Below are positions 29,900-38,075 of a stretch of 64,000 nucleotides of DNA, in pieces; positions within the stretch are counted from its first letter, which is position 1; each line of letters starts with the position of its first letter. The translations under genes and the position numbers were made by a program. The DNA lies in the NCBI RefSeq assembly GCF_002798015.1, contig NZ_PGTZ01000014.1:54512-118511 (forward strand), read 5' to 3'. The DNA comes from Luteimicrobium subarcticum (GTDB taxonomy: Bacteria; Actinomycetota; Actinomycetes; Actinomycetales; Cellulomonadaceae). The notes under the pieces were generated by a model that saw only the letters and a program-made list of their open reading frames with translations, ran no database searches and was not told the origin of the DNA.

Positions 29900-30430
29900 C
29901 TCCGCCGTCGCCACGATCCCGTCGTGGTCGAGTACGACCTACTTCCGGTGGCGATTCTTGCGCGACAGTCGACCCGCGCCCACGGGCCGAGGTAGAGCGC
30001 GAGCTCATCGATCGAGATCTCGGACGAGCTCGTGCCGACGGGAAAAGCTGCGAAGACGGCCCCCTCGGAGCATCTCGCCGCGCCGGTCGGCGATCTCGCA
30101 GATGGCGCCCGCAGCCTCGAGCCCGGCAAGGCGCGCCAGGTCGATGGCCGCCTCGGTGTGGCCCGGCCTCGCGCGCACACCGCCGGGATCGGCGATCAGC
30201 GGGAACAGGTGGCCGGGCCGCACGAGGTCGTCGGCGACCGCCCTCGGCGCCAGAGGACGTTGATCGTGGCTGCGCGGTCGGCGGCCGAGTGGTGATCCGG
30301 CGGGTGGCGTCGACCGAGGCCGTGAATGCCATCCCTCAGCGACTCCTCGTTCGTCACGACGATCGGTGGCAGGTCGAGGAGCTCACGGACCGCCGGTTCG
30401 ACCGCGTCGACCAACGAGCCCTTCGCAGGA
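29900..30430 (-). pseudogene. ribB: Decayed ribB fragment (3,4-dihydroxy-2-butanone-4-phosphate synthase)
   Basis: Consecutive RibB blocks appear in different frames on the minus strand. LLDLPPIVVTNEESL (about 30340-30390) is followed after a shift by AFTASVDATRRITT, then SAADRAATINVL, then AVADDLVRPGHLFPLIADPGGV, HTEAAIDLARLAGLEAAGAICEI and RRHELV, and after another shift EISIDELALYL (about 30000). At least four frameshifts are needed. The N-terminal half with the RENEGDL metal-binding motif is absent; the SLATT gene's 3' end (30463) occupies that place. Nothing else coding is visible in 29745-30462. Confidence 0.75.
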
Positions 30431-30462
30431 CGCTCGTACTTCGGCGGCCCGCCCGTGCAAGG

Positions 30463-30984
30463 TCAACGCTGGTCAGACTCGTGCTCGAAGTGGCCGGCGC
30501 TGATCTTGAGACGGGCGCGTCGCAGTGCGCGCTCGGACGTTGCGGGCGCGTCCTCATCGATCTTGGCCTTCTCGACAGCGATCTCCTTGACGAGGTCGCG
30601 CCAAGCCTGCGGGTCGGGCTCGAAGACCGTCGACAAGTCGAGGCGTACCGCCGCGCGCGCCCTCACTCGAAGCGCTCCAAGCCGCCGTGCAACGTTGAGA
30701 TGGCGCTGCTCAGCATCTTTTGGCTTGAGGAACGTCAACAGGCCGGACGCGATTGCGGCGACCAGCGCCGCGATGCCGGTGACGGTGGGCGCACTCTTGG
30801 CGACGACCGTCGCAGCCGCGACGCTGGCAGCGATTGTTGACCCGAGGCCCAGCCACAGGTTGACGCGGGCATGGTTCTCGGCGTGGGCGAAGTGGACCTT
30901 CTCGGTCCAGAGCATGTCCTCGACCAGGTCTTCCAGCTCACGTTTGACTGTGTCGCGATACCCGTCGATGTCACCGTCCTGCAT
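30463..30984 (-). CDS. SLATT-family 2TM effector of a CBASS-like system
   Basis: 173 aa. A charged N-terminal helix (LVEDMLWTEKVHFAHAENHARVN) leads into two adjacent membrane spans: LWLGLGSTIAASVAAATVVA (about 44-63) and TVTGIAALVAAIASGLLTFL (about 67-86). A cytoplasmic helical tail follows. This is the SLATT layout, proposed in the literature as a pore-forming or membrane-disrupting effector switched on by nucleotide second messengers. It is third in the operon, 76 bp after the E2-like gene, and its codon use is AT-richer than that of the flanking genes. A weakly placed GAGGAG is 12 bases upstream of the ATG. Confidence 0.8.
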   Translation of the reverse strand: MQDGDIDGYRDTVKRELEDLVEDMLWTEKVHFAHAENHARVNLWLGLGSTIAASVAAATVVAKSAPTVTGIAALVAAIASGLLTFLKPKDAEQRHLNVARRLGALRVRARAAVRLDLSTVFEPDPQAWRDLVKEIAVEKAKIDEDAPATSERALRRARLKISAGHFEHESDQR

Positions 30985-31060
30985 TGGTATGTACTACTCC
31001 TCTGGTCGTCGCGCGCCGCGGCCTCAAGGTGGCCGCAGCGTCATGAAAATGGCGGGGGGA

Positions 31061-31555
31061 CTAGCGTCGAGTCCTTGGTAGCTCGACGGCCCCGCGTTCG
31101 GACGTTCTGCGCGCACCGTAGGAGTGCAGAACCCGAGACTGGGATTCGTCGTCCAGGCGATCCTGTCCGTCACCCCACCAGCGGTTAGTTGCGCGCCACA
31201 GTTCGTAATAGACGAGCCACTCGAGCGCCCAGGGCACAACGGTGTCGACGAAGAGCATGCCGGGGCGGAAGTCGCCGAACTCTGAGACGCAGAGACTTCC
31301 GTCGTCGTAGACGTGTGGCAGCAGCCCGTCGGAGTTCGGGACGAGCTGCGGCGATTCGACGCGCATTGTCGGGGTTCGAGCTGGCTCGGCTTCGAGGCGA
31401 AGGGTGTACTCCTCACTGGCGGGTACCGGTCGCACCCGCGCCGTCCAGACGAGACGACCGGGTGTGAGCTGAACTGTGCCTTGCGGGCATGCCCGGTTCA
31501 GGCAGAGCGCCTGGAGCGCGAAGTTGACGTCAGTGCGATGACGGGCCGCCTGCAA
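31061..31555 (-). CDS. E2-like ubiquitin-conjugating domain protein of a CBASS-like system
   Basis: 164 aa from TTG 31555, supported by GAGGAG 8-9 bases upstream; it overlaps the CD-NTase 3' end by 26 bp. The core LLPHVYDDGSLCVSEFGDFRPGM matches the E2 active-site region, with the predicted catalytic Cys89 after the P-h-Y-x-x-G-x-h-C pattern. VPWALEWLVYYELW is a C-terminal helix. In E2-only type II ('short') CBASS such proteins attach the CD-NTase C-terminus to targets and prime it. No E1 or JAB gene is adjacent. The call is by motif and context. Confidence 0.75.
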   Translation of the reverse strand: MQAARHRTDVNFALQALCLNRACPQGTVQLTPGRLVWTARVRPVPASEEYTLRLEAEPARTPTMRVESPQLVPNSDGLLPHVYDDGSLCVSEFGDFRPGMLFVDTVVPWALEWLVYYELWRATNRWWGDGQDRLDDESQSRVLHSYGARRTSERGAVELPRTRR

Positions 31556-32729
31556 AGCCGTGTCTCCTCACCGGACGAGATTCAGTGACGACCGGCCCTT
31601 GCGACGCGGCTCCGAGGACGCCACCGGTATGCATCCGGAGGGCACCGTCGTGGCGTGCCGCGCCCAACTCGTCAGCCAGGCCGCGGCTGGCGCCACGCGC
31701 GAACCGACTCCCAAAGGCTGCCTCCAGCATGGGGATAGCGTGCTGAAGCCCCGACTTCACCTCGAAACCGGCGAACGCCTTCTCGGCAGCCCGGAGCCAC
31801 TCGAAGAACAGAGCAGCACGCTGCGGTTCGGTCGCCCACGCGTCAGTGAAATTTTCGTCCAGCTGGGCAGGGTTCTGGAGGACCCACACGCCGTCGACCA
31901 CGTCCAAGTACGAACCCATCTCGGTGGTCACCTGGCGCAAGGCGCCGTACAAGTCGGTTCCACCGGCGTACGCGAGCGCGGCGAGGGTCGTGATGACGAT
32001 CGACGCCGGCCGGTCATCTAACCGGTCGGCGAAGTACACGTCACGGTGCCGCTTGAGCGCCTGCACGACCCTCTGGAGCACCGTGCGTCGACGCCATTGG
32101 GGGACGGCCTGGATATCGAGACGCTTCGCCTCGGCACGGTGCGCGAACTCTGCGACCCGGGACCGTCCGGCGAACCACGCGGCGTACCCACTCGGGTTCG
32201 ACGCAAGCCACATTCGCACGTCTCGGTCGGGAATGAGGAGATCGTGAGACTCCGGGTTCGGGATCGCGGGGAGGACGTCCATGTGCATCTCCGGCCAAGT
32301 CAAGGTCCAGCAGCGCGAACTCTCACCGACGTCCGGGTAGTTGCTGGCAGCGCTGTTCGCGTAGGTGCGGACCGCGTCACCGACTTCGCGCTTGAGCTCC
32401 TCCTGCGAGATCGAGCCTCGGATGACGTCCCGCACCGCGACAATGTCGATGTCGATCTCATCGTTCCGGCTGACGTTGCGAACGACTGTCCCGAGCTTGA
32501 AGGAACCCTGCGAGAACACAGCGTTGCTGCCGTGCGTCGCCGCCCAACGTTCGTCGAGAAATGTTGCCAGCTCTTCGTAGCGCTGCACGGCGAGGTCGTG
32601 CTCCGCTTGCGTGATGTCGAGTTCTGCGAGGCCTTCGCCGAGCAACTGGTCGAGCCCGCCGAGCGCCGGCCGATCGAGGTCGCGTTCGCGGTCGAAGATC
32701 CCGAACGCCGTACTTGCGGTGGTGGACAC
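31530..32729 (-). CDS. CD-NTase (cGAS/DncV-like nucleotidyltransferase) of a CBASS-like system
   Basis: 399 aa from GTG 32729, with GGAG 7-8 bases upstream. The active site is intact: G75-S76 in FSQGSFKLGTVVR, the metal-binding pair Asp93/Asp95 in EIDIDIV, and a third acid, Asp151, in MHMDVLP. LIPDRDVRMWLASNPSGYAAWF is typical of the family's C-terminal lobe. It should make a cyclic di- or trinucleotide in response to phage. The chain ends GFAGGPSSH, placing a Gly-Gly near the C-terminus. An ATG at 32957 is in frame but gives an implausible 76-residue extension. Which nucleotide is made cannot be read here. Confidence 0.85.
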   Translation of the reverse strand: MSTTASTAFGIFDRERDLDRPALGGLDQLLGEGLAELDITQAEHDLAVQRYEELATFLDERWAATHGSNAVFSQGSFKLGTVVRNVSRNDEIDIDIVAVRDVIRGSISQEELKREVGDAVRTYANSAASNYPDVGESSRCWTLTWPEMHMDVLPAIPNPESHDLLIPDRDVRMWLASNPSGYAAWFAGRSRVAEFAHRAEAKRLDIQAVPQWRRRTVLQRVVQALKRHRDVYFADRLDDRPASIVITTLAALAYAGGTDLYGALRQVTTEMGSYLDVVDGVWVLQNPAQLDENFTDAWATEPQRAALFFEWLRAAEKAFAGFEVKSGLQHAIPMLEAAFGSRFARGASRGLADELGAARHDGALRMHTGGVLGAASQGPVVTESRPVRRHGFAGGPSSH

Positions 32730-32798
32730 TTGCGTCTCCGTTCTGGGTGGAAGAGACCACCCACTGAGGGAGACACGGCGCGCAGCCGGGGTGCTCAC

Positions 32799-32814
32799 GC
32801 ACAGATTTCTGTGC
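32799..32814. promoter_or_regulatory. Palindrome upstream of the CD-NTase gene
   Basis: GCACAGA-TT-TCTGTGC is a perfect 7-bp inverted repeat 70-85 bp before the CD-NTase GTG. Its size and position fit a repressor operator. No regulator gene is found next to it. Confidence 0.45.
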
Positions 32815-32879
32815 CATGATGCTGCCAAGTTCGCCAGAACTTTCGGCAACGCGTCGCGTCTTCGGATGTAGTTGTCACA

Positions 32880-32909
32880 GCGGGTCGGGTGTTGGAGCAC
32901 CCGGCCCGC
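32880..32909. terminator. GC hairpin upstream of the CD-NTase gene
   Basis: A 12-bp stem with one G-U pair surrounds the loop TTGGAG. It lies between the CIRCE-like repeat and the CD-NTase gene. It could be a terminator for either strand or a leader structure; there is no clear T-run. Confidence 0.45.
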
Positions 32910-32958
32910 TTCTCGTTCCCGGCATCGAATGCCGACGGTACAATTGTTCGATCCCATT

Positions 32959-32985
32959 CTGGCACTCGCGCCCCGAGAGTGCCAG
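32959..32985. promoter_or_regulatory. CIRCE-type inverted repeat (HrcA operator)
   Basis: CTGGCACTC-N9-GAGTGCCAG is a perfect 9-bp inverted repeat with exactly 9 bases between arms. The consensus CIRCE is TTAGCACTC-N9-GAGTGCTAA, so the GCACTC-N9-GAGTGC core and the spacing match exactly. CIRCE normally precedes groES or groEL; no chaperone gene is present in the window. The nearest gene downstream is the CD-NTase on the minus strand, 230 bp away. Confidence 0.7.
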
Positions 32986-33356
32986 CGTCGAACGACACTT
33001 CTGTGATTTACGTCGCTGCCGCCACCGCCGAGAGGTCGAACGAGTCGCGCCGCAGCCCTCGATCGGCGCCGGTTGCGACCCGCGTGTAGGTGCTCCGGCT
33101 GCCGATGGTTCGGTCCTAGTTGTCACGTCGTGCTCGACGCCTGCTCGACTTGTTTCGCGCCGCGTGACGCACGGGCCCTGCCTTGCCGTCGTTCGGCGCC
33201 TGGCAAGACACATCAGACCCGACGGCAGCGGACGCTCGAGCGCCAATGTCCGTTGACCGTGTCGTTTGGAGATCCAGCGTTCGCTGGCAATCTCCAGACA
33301 ACACTGTCGACTCCCGATCGCGGGCGTCATCGACCCGCTGACCGGCGCTTCGTGCC
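32986..33356. other. Intergenic stretch between the CBASS-like island and nrdF
   Basis: No convincing gene is seen on either strand, and base composition stays lower in GC than the flanks. The 10-mer TAGTTGTCAC at 33117-33126 repeats one at 32869-32878. No tRNA, integrase or obvious attachment repeat is visible. Confidence 0.5.
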
Positions 33357-34514
<1,158 letters not shown>

Positions 34515-34522
34515 CTACGACG

Positions 34523-36679
34523 TCACAGCATGCAGCTGACGCAGCCGTCCACCTCGGTCCCCTCCAGCGCGAGCTGTCGGACCCGGATGTAGTACAGCGT
34601 CTTGATGCCCTTCTTCCACGCGTAGATCTGCGCGCGGTTCACGTCGCGGGTGGTCGCGGTGTCCTTGAAGAACAGCGTGAGCGACAGCCCCTGGTCGACG
34701 TGCTGCGTCGCGGCAGCGTACGTGTCGATGATCTTCTCGTAGCCGATCTCGTACGCGTCCTCGTAGTACTCGAGGTTGTCGTTCGTGAGGTACGGCGCCG
34801 GGTAGTAGACGCGCCCGATCTTGCCTTCCTTGCGGATCTCGATCTTCGACGGCACCGGGTGGATGGACGACGTCGAGTTGTTGATGTACGAGATCGACCC
34901 GGTGGGCGGCACGGCCTGCAGGTTCTGGTTGTACAGCCCGTGCTCCTGGACGGACGCCTTGAGCTCGCGCCAGTCGTCCTGCGTGGGGATGTGCACGCCG
35001 GCGTCGGCGAACAGCGCGCGGACGCGGTCGGTCGCCGGCTCCCAGGTCTGCTCGGTGTACTTGTCGAAGTACTCGCCGCTCGCGTAGGACGACTTCTCGA
35101 AGTTGTAGTACTTCTGCCCGCGCTCGACGGCGAGGCGGTTGGACGCCCGCACCGCGTGGAAAGCGACCGTGTAGAAGTAGATGTTCGTGAAGTCGACGCC
35201 CTCGTCGGAGCCGTAGTGGATGCGCTCGCGGGCGAGGTAGCCGTGCAGGTTCATCTGGCCGAGGCCGATGGCGTGCCCGAGGTCGTTGGCGCGGCGCACG
35301 GACGGCACCGAGTCGATGGCGGTCTGGTCGGCGACGGCCGTGAGGGCGCGGATCGCGGTCTCGACGGTCTGCGCGAGGTCGGGCGAGTCCATCGTCTTGG
35401 CGATGTTGAGCGAGCCGAGGTTGCACGAGATGTCGCGACCGATGTGCGAGTACGACAGGTCGTCGTTGAACGTCGACGGCGTCGAGACCTGCAGGATCTC
35501 CGAGCACAGGTTCGAGTGCGTGACCTTGCCCTCGTTGGGGTTGGCCCGGTTCACCGTGTCCTCGAACATGATGTAGGGGTAGCCCGACTCGAACTGCAGC
35601 TCGGCGAGCGTCTGGAAGAACTGGCGCGCGTTGATCTTGGTCTTCTTGATGCGCGCGTCGTCGACCATCTCGTAGTACTTCTCCGTGACGGAGATGTCGG
35701 CGAACGGCTTGCCGTAGATGCGCTCGACGTCGTACGGCGAGAAGAGGTACATGTCCTCGTTCTTGCGGGCGAGCTCGAACGTGATGTCGGGGATCACGAC
35801 GCCCAGCGACAGCGTCTTGATGCGGATCTTCTCGTCGGCGTTCTCGCGCTTGGTGTCGAGGAACCGCATGATGTCGGGGTGGTGCGCCTGCAGGTACACC
35901 GCGCCCGCACCCTGGCGGGCGCCGAGCTGGTTGGCGTACGAGAAGGAGTCCTCGAGGAGCTTCATCACGGGGATGACGCCCGACGACTGGTTCTCGATCT
36001 TCTTGATGGGCGCGCCGTGCTCACGGACGTTGCTGAGCAGGAGGGCCACACCGCCGCCACGCTTGGAGAGCTGCAGCGCGGAATTAATTCCGCGTGCAAT
36101 CGACTCCATATTGTCTTCAATTCTCAGGAGAAAGCACGAGACTGGCTCGCCGCGCTGCTTCTTGCCCGCGTTGAGGAATGTCGGCGTCGCGGGCTGGAAC
36201 CGCCCGGAGATGACCTCCTCGACGATCTCGATCGCGAGCGTCTCGTCGCCGGCGGCGAGGCTGAGGGCGACCATGCACACGCGGTCCTCGAACCGCTCGA
36301 GGTAGCGCTTGCCGTCGAACGTCTTGAGCGTGTAGCTCGTGTAGTACTTGAACGCGCCGAGGAACGTGTCGAACCGGAACTTCTTCGAGTACGCGAGCTC
36401 GAACAGCCGCTTGACGAAGTCGCGCGAGTACCGGTCGAGCACCTCGCCCTCGTAGTAGTCGTGCTCCACGAGGTAGTCGAGCTTCTCGTCGAGGTTGTGG
36501 AAGAACACCGTGTTCTGGTTCACGTGCTGCAGGAAGTACTGCCGCGCGGCCTGCCGGTCACGGTCGAACTGGATGTTCCCGTCCGCGTCGTACAGGTTCA
36601 GCATCGCGTTGAGCGCGTGGTAGTCGAGCTCCACGCCGCCGGGGACCGCGACCTCGCCGGGCGCGGTCGCGATGCTCAC
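34523..36679 (-). CDS. nrdE: Ribonucleotide reductase class Ib, alpha subunit NrdE
   Basis: Reduces ribonucleoside diphosphates to deoxyribonucleotides. It is 718 aa from GTG 36679, which overlaps the nrdI stop (GTGA). There is no N-terminal ATP-cone, as expected for class Ib. Conserved parts include [43 protein letters not shown] and a C-terminal CVSC pair recharged by NrdH. An in-frame start further upstream (36790) would run deep into nrdI and is rejected. Around 36077-36140 the codons become AT-rich and include a perfect 18-bp palindrome. Confidence 0.96.
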   Translation of the reverse strand: MSIATAPGEVAVPGGVELDYHALNAMLNLYDADGNIQFDRDRQAARQYFLQHVNQNTVFFHNLDEKLDYLVEHDYYEGEVLDRYSRDFVKRLFELAYSKKFRFDTFLGAFKYYTSYTLKTFDGKRYLERFEDRVCMVALSLAAGDETLAIEIVEEVISGRFQPATPTFLNAGKKQRGEPVSCFLLRIEDNMESIARGINSALQLSKRGGGVALLLSNVREHGAPIKKIENQSSGVIPVMKLLEDSFSYANQLGARQGAGAVYLQAHHPDIMRFLDTKRENADEKIRIKTLSLGVVIPDITFELARKNEDMYLFSPYDVERIYGKPFADISVTEKYYEMVDDARIKKTKINARQFFQTLAELQFESGYPYIMFEDTVNRANPNEGKVTHSNLCSEILQVSTPSTFNDDLSYSHIGRDISCNLGSLNIAKTMDSPDLAQTVETAIRALTAVADQTAIDSVPSVRRANDLGHAIGLGQMNLHGYLARERIHYGSDEGVDFTNIYFYTVAFHAVRASNRLAVERGQKYYNFEKSSYASGEYFDKYTEQTWEPATDRVRALFADAGVHIPTQDDWRELKASVQEHGLYNQNLQAVPPTGSISYINNSTSSIHPVPSKIEIRKEGKIGRVYYPAPYLTNDNLEYYEDAYEIGYEKIIDTYAAATQHVDQGLSLTLFFKDTATTRDVNRAQIYAWKKGIKTLYYIRVRQLALEGTEVDGCVSCML
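36077..36094. repeat. 18-bp perfect palindrome in an AT-rich codon patch of nrdE
   Basis: CGCGGAATTAATTCCGCG lies inside codons for ARGINSAL. The surrounding ~65 bases use ATT, AAT, GAA, AGA and GGA codons that are almost absent from the rest of the gene. Confidence 0.75.
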
Positions 36680-37107
36680 GCCGGGATCTGCTGCTGTCGT
36701 TGCCAAAATCGTCCCAATCCGTCGCGGACGCGTGTGACGTCCTCGGCTGTTCCCAGGAGTTCGAAGGCGTACAGGTACGGGACCTGGCACTTCGCGGAGA
36801 TGATGTCGCCGGCGACGCAGTACGCCTCGCCGAAGTTGGTGTTGCCCGCCGCGATGACGCCGCGGACGAGCGACCGGTTGTGCGGGTCGTTGAGGAACCT
36901 CACGACCTGACGCGGGACCGCGCCGCCCTCGTTGCCGCCGCCGTAGGTGGGCACCATGAGCACGTACGGCTCGTCGACGGTGAGGAAGCCGTCCGTGGGC
37001 CGGGTCGGGATCCGGTGCACCCCCATGCCCCGAGCCTCGAGACCGAGCCGCTGCACGAAGCGGTGCGTGTTCTCCGAGACGCTCGAGAAGTACACGAGGT
37101 CACCCAT
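36676..37107 (-). CDS. nrdI: NrdI flavodoxin-like protein
   Basis: Supplies oxidant to assemble the dimanganese-tyrosyl cofactor of NrdF. It has 143 aa. [15 protein letters not shown] is the FMN phosphate-binding loop and [23 protein letters not shown] the second flavin region; [15 protein letters not shown] is typical of the family. AGGAGG lies 8 bases before the ATG. Its TGA overlaps the nrdE GTG. Confidence 0.95.
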   Translation of the reverse strand: MGDLVYFSSVSENTHRFVQRLGLEARGMGVHRIPTRPTDGFLTVDEPYVLMVPTYGGGNEGGAVPRQVVRFLNDPHNRSLVRGVIAAGNTNFGEAYCVAGDIISAKCQVPYLYAFELLGTAEDVTRVRDGLGRFWQRQQQIPA

Positions 37108-37159
37108 GGCCGTGCCTCCTGCAGACGGGCTGGTGGGTTCGCGGCGTCAGCCGCTGGTG

Positions 37160-37197
37160 CCCGTCCGGGCCGGTGCGCCGGCACCGGCCCGGACGGG
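37160..37197 (-). terminator. 17-bp perfect hairpin between nrdH and nrdI
   Basis: Arms 37160-37176 and 37181-37197 pair perfectly around GCCG. A second small hairpin (37141-37154, GCGGC/GCCGC) follows in transcript order. It lies 5 bases after the nrdH stop and may terminate or partly terminate transcription, or protect the nrdH mRNA end. Confidence 0.65.
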
Positions 37198-37201
37198 AGT
37201 C

Positions 37202-37447
37202 TCAGGCCCCGACGGGGGCGATCTTCGCGGCGAGCGCGCTGATCTGGTCGGGGCGGAAGCCCGACCAGTGCGTCTCGTCCGTGACCACCACGGGGGCCTG
37301 CATGTGACCGAGACCACGCACCAGCTCCAGCGCCTCGGCGTCCTGGCTGATGTCGACGACCGTGTACTCGAGGCCCTTCTTGTCCAGGGCCCGGTAGGTC
37401 GCCTCGCACTGCACGCACGCCGGCTTGCTGTAGACGGTGATGCTCAT
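37202..37447 (-). CDS. nrdH: Glutaredoxin-like electron donor NrdH
   Basis: 81-aa redoxin that reduces NrdE through its C-terminal cysteines. The active site is CVQC at residues 11-14, as in NrdH proteins; HWSGFRPDQI is the conserved C-terminal motif. It is the first gene of the nrdHIEF operon, with tandem NrdR-box-like palindromes about 210-255 bp upstream. Confidence 0.95.
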   Translation of the reverse strand: MSITVYSKPACVQCEATYRALDKKGLEYTVVDISQDAEALELVRGLGHMQAPVVVTDETHWSGFRPDQISALAAKIAPVGA

Positions 37448-37655
37448 CTCGTCAGTCCCCTCTGGTGACTCGCCGTTCGACGGCTGCTCTTCGTGTCTTC
37501 ACGCGGTGACCGGGCGCCCTGGTGGGTCGCTGCCCCGCTGCCCCGCTCCACGAAGGAGGGAGGTGGAAGGCGGGAGGCCCTCTGACCAGGCACGACACCG
37601 GTGAAAGTACATCCGTGTCATTCGATCGAGGCGACAGGTGCCCCTCGATGAGAAA

Positions 37656-37702
37656 ACACTACACCTGGGGTCCGACAGGCGCGCACCCACTACATGTCGT
37701 GG
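37656..37702 (-). promoter_or_regulatory. Tandem NrdR-box-like sites of the nrdHIEF operon
   Basis: Two 16-bp imperfect palindromes, ACACTACACCTGGGGT (37656-37671) and CCACTACATGTCGTGG (37687-37702), are offset by 31 bp, three helical turns. They resemble the NrdR consensus ACACWAWATWTWGTGT, and NrdR boxes normally occur as a pair with this offset. They lie upstream of nrdH. nrdR itself is not in the window. Confidence 0.65.
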
Positions 37703-37846
37703 TCGGAGTTCACCCATGTCACGCTCCAGGACAGCTCGGCGCCGCCTCTCGGCGCCTCCGGGACGGCTCTCGGGACAGCGTCTCACCCGCCTCCGACACA
37801 CCCGCATCCACCGGTCGGACGGCCGGAATCCGCCGTTCCGATCGCT

Positions 37847-37889
37847 CGCGCACAGGCTGTGGAAACCACTCGTCCACAGCCTGTGCGCG
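37847..37889. repeat. 17-bp perfect inverted repeat in the nrdH-nagA interval
   Basis: CGCGCACAGGCTGTGGA (37847-37863) and its exact complement (37873-37889) flank a 9-base loop. TCGTCCACA inside the right arm is one base from the DnaA box TTGTCCACA. It lies ~190 bp after the nagA stop and ~145 bp upstream of the NrdR-like boxes, so a nagA terminator is the simplest reading. The rest of 37448-38075 holds no gene I can see. Confidence 0.65.
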
Positions 37890-37998
37890 CGTCCTCCAGG
37901 CCCGCGCGCACCACCCGCCGTGCCGCTTTGCGGCATGTCGTGAGACCACCAAAACGCCCCGAAACGACGCCGCCCGAAAACCCGAAAGAGATCGAGCC

Positions 37999-38030
37999 CC
38001 CGGCGTGTCGCGCCGCCCGGCGTGTCGCGC
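37999..38030. repeat. Tandem 15-bp direct repeat, period 17
   Basis: CCCGGCGTGTCGCGC occurs at 37999-38013 and 38016-38030, 46-77 bases after the nagA stop. No function is evident. Confidence 0.6.
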
Positions 38031-38075
38031 GGGCACGCGTGTCCCCGCCCGTGCAGGTCCGACCCGGGCGACGGC

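Noticed and set aside
32730..32957. N-terminal extension of the CD-NTase from an ATG at 32957
   Set aside because: The added 76 residues look random, cross the hairpin and palindrome, and have no Shine-Dalgarno; GTG 32729 has one and starts at the family's normal N-terminus.
32869..33126. Repeated 10-mer TAGTTGTCAC as an island attachment site
   Set aside because: Both copies are on the same side of the CBASS genes and ten bases can recur by chance.
36680..36790. Longer NrdE beginning inside nrdI
   Set aside because: The extra residues have no NrdE similarity and GTG 36679 overlaps the nrdI stop in the usual coupled way.
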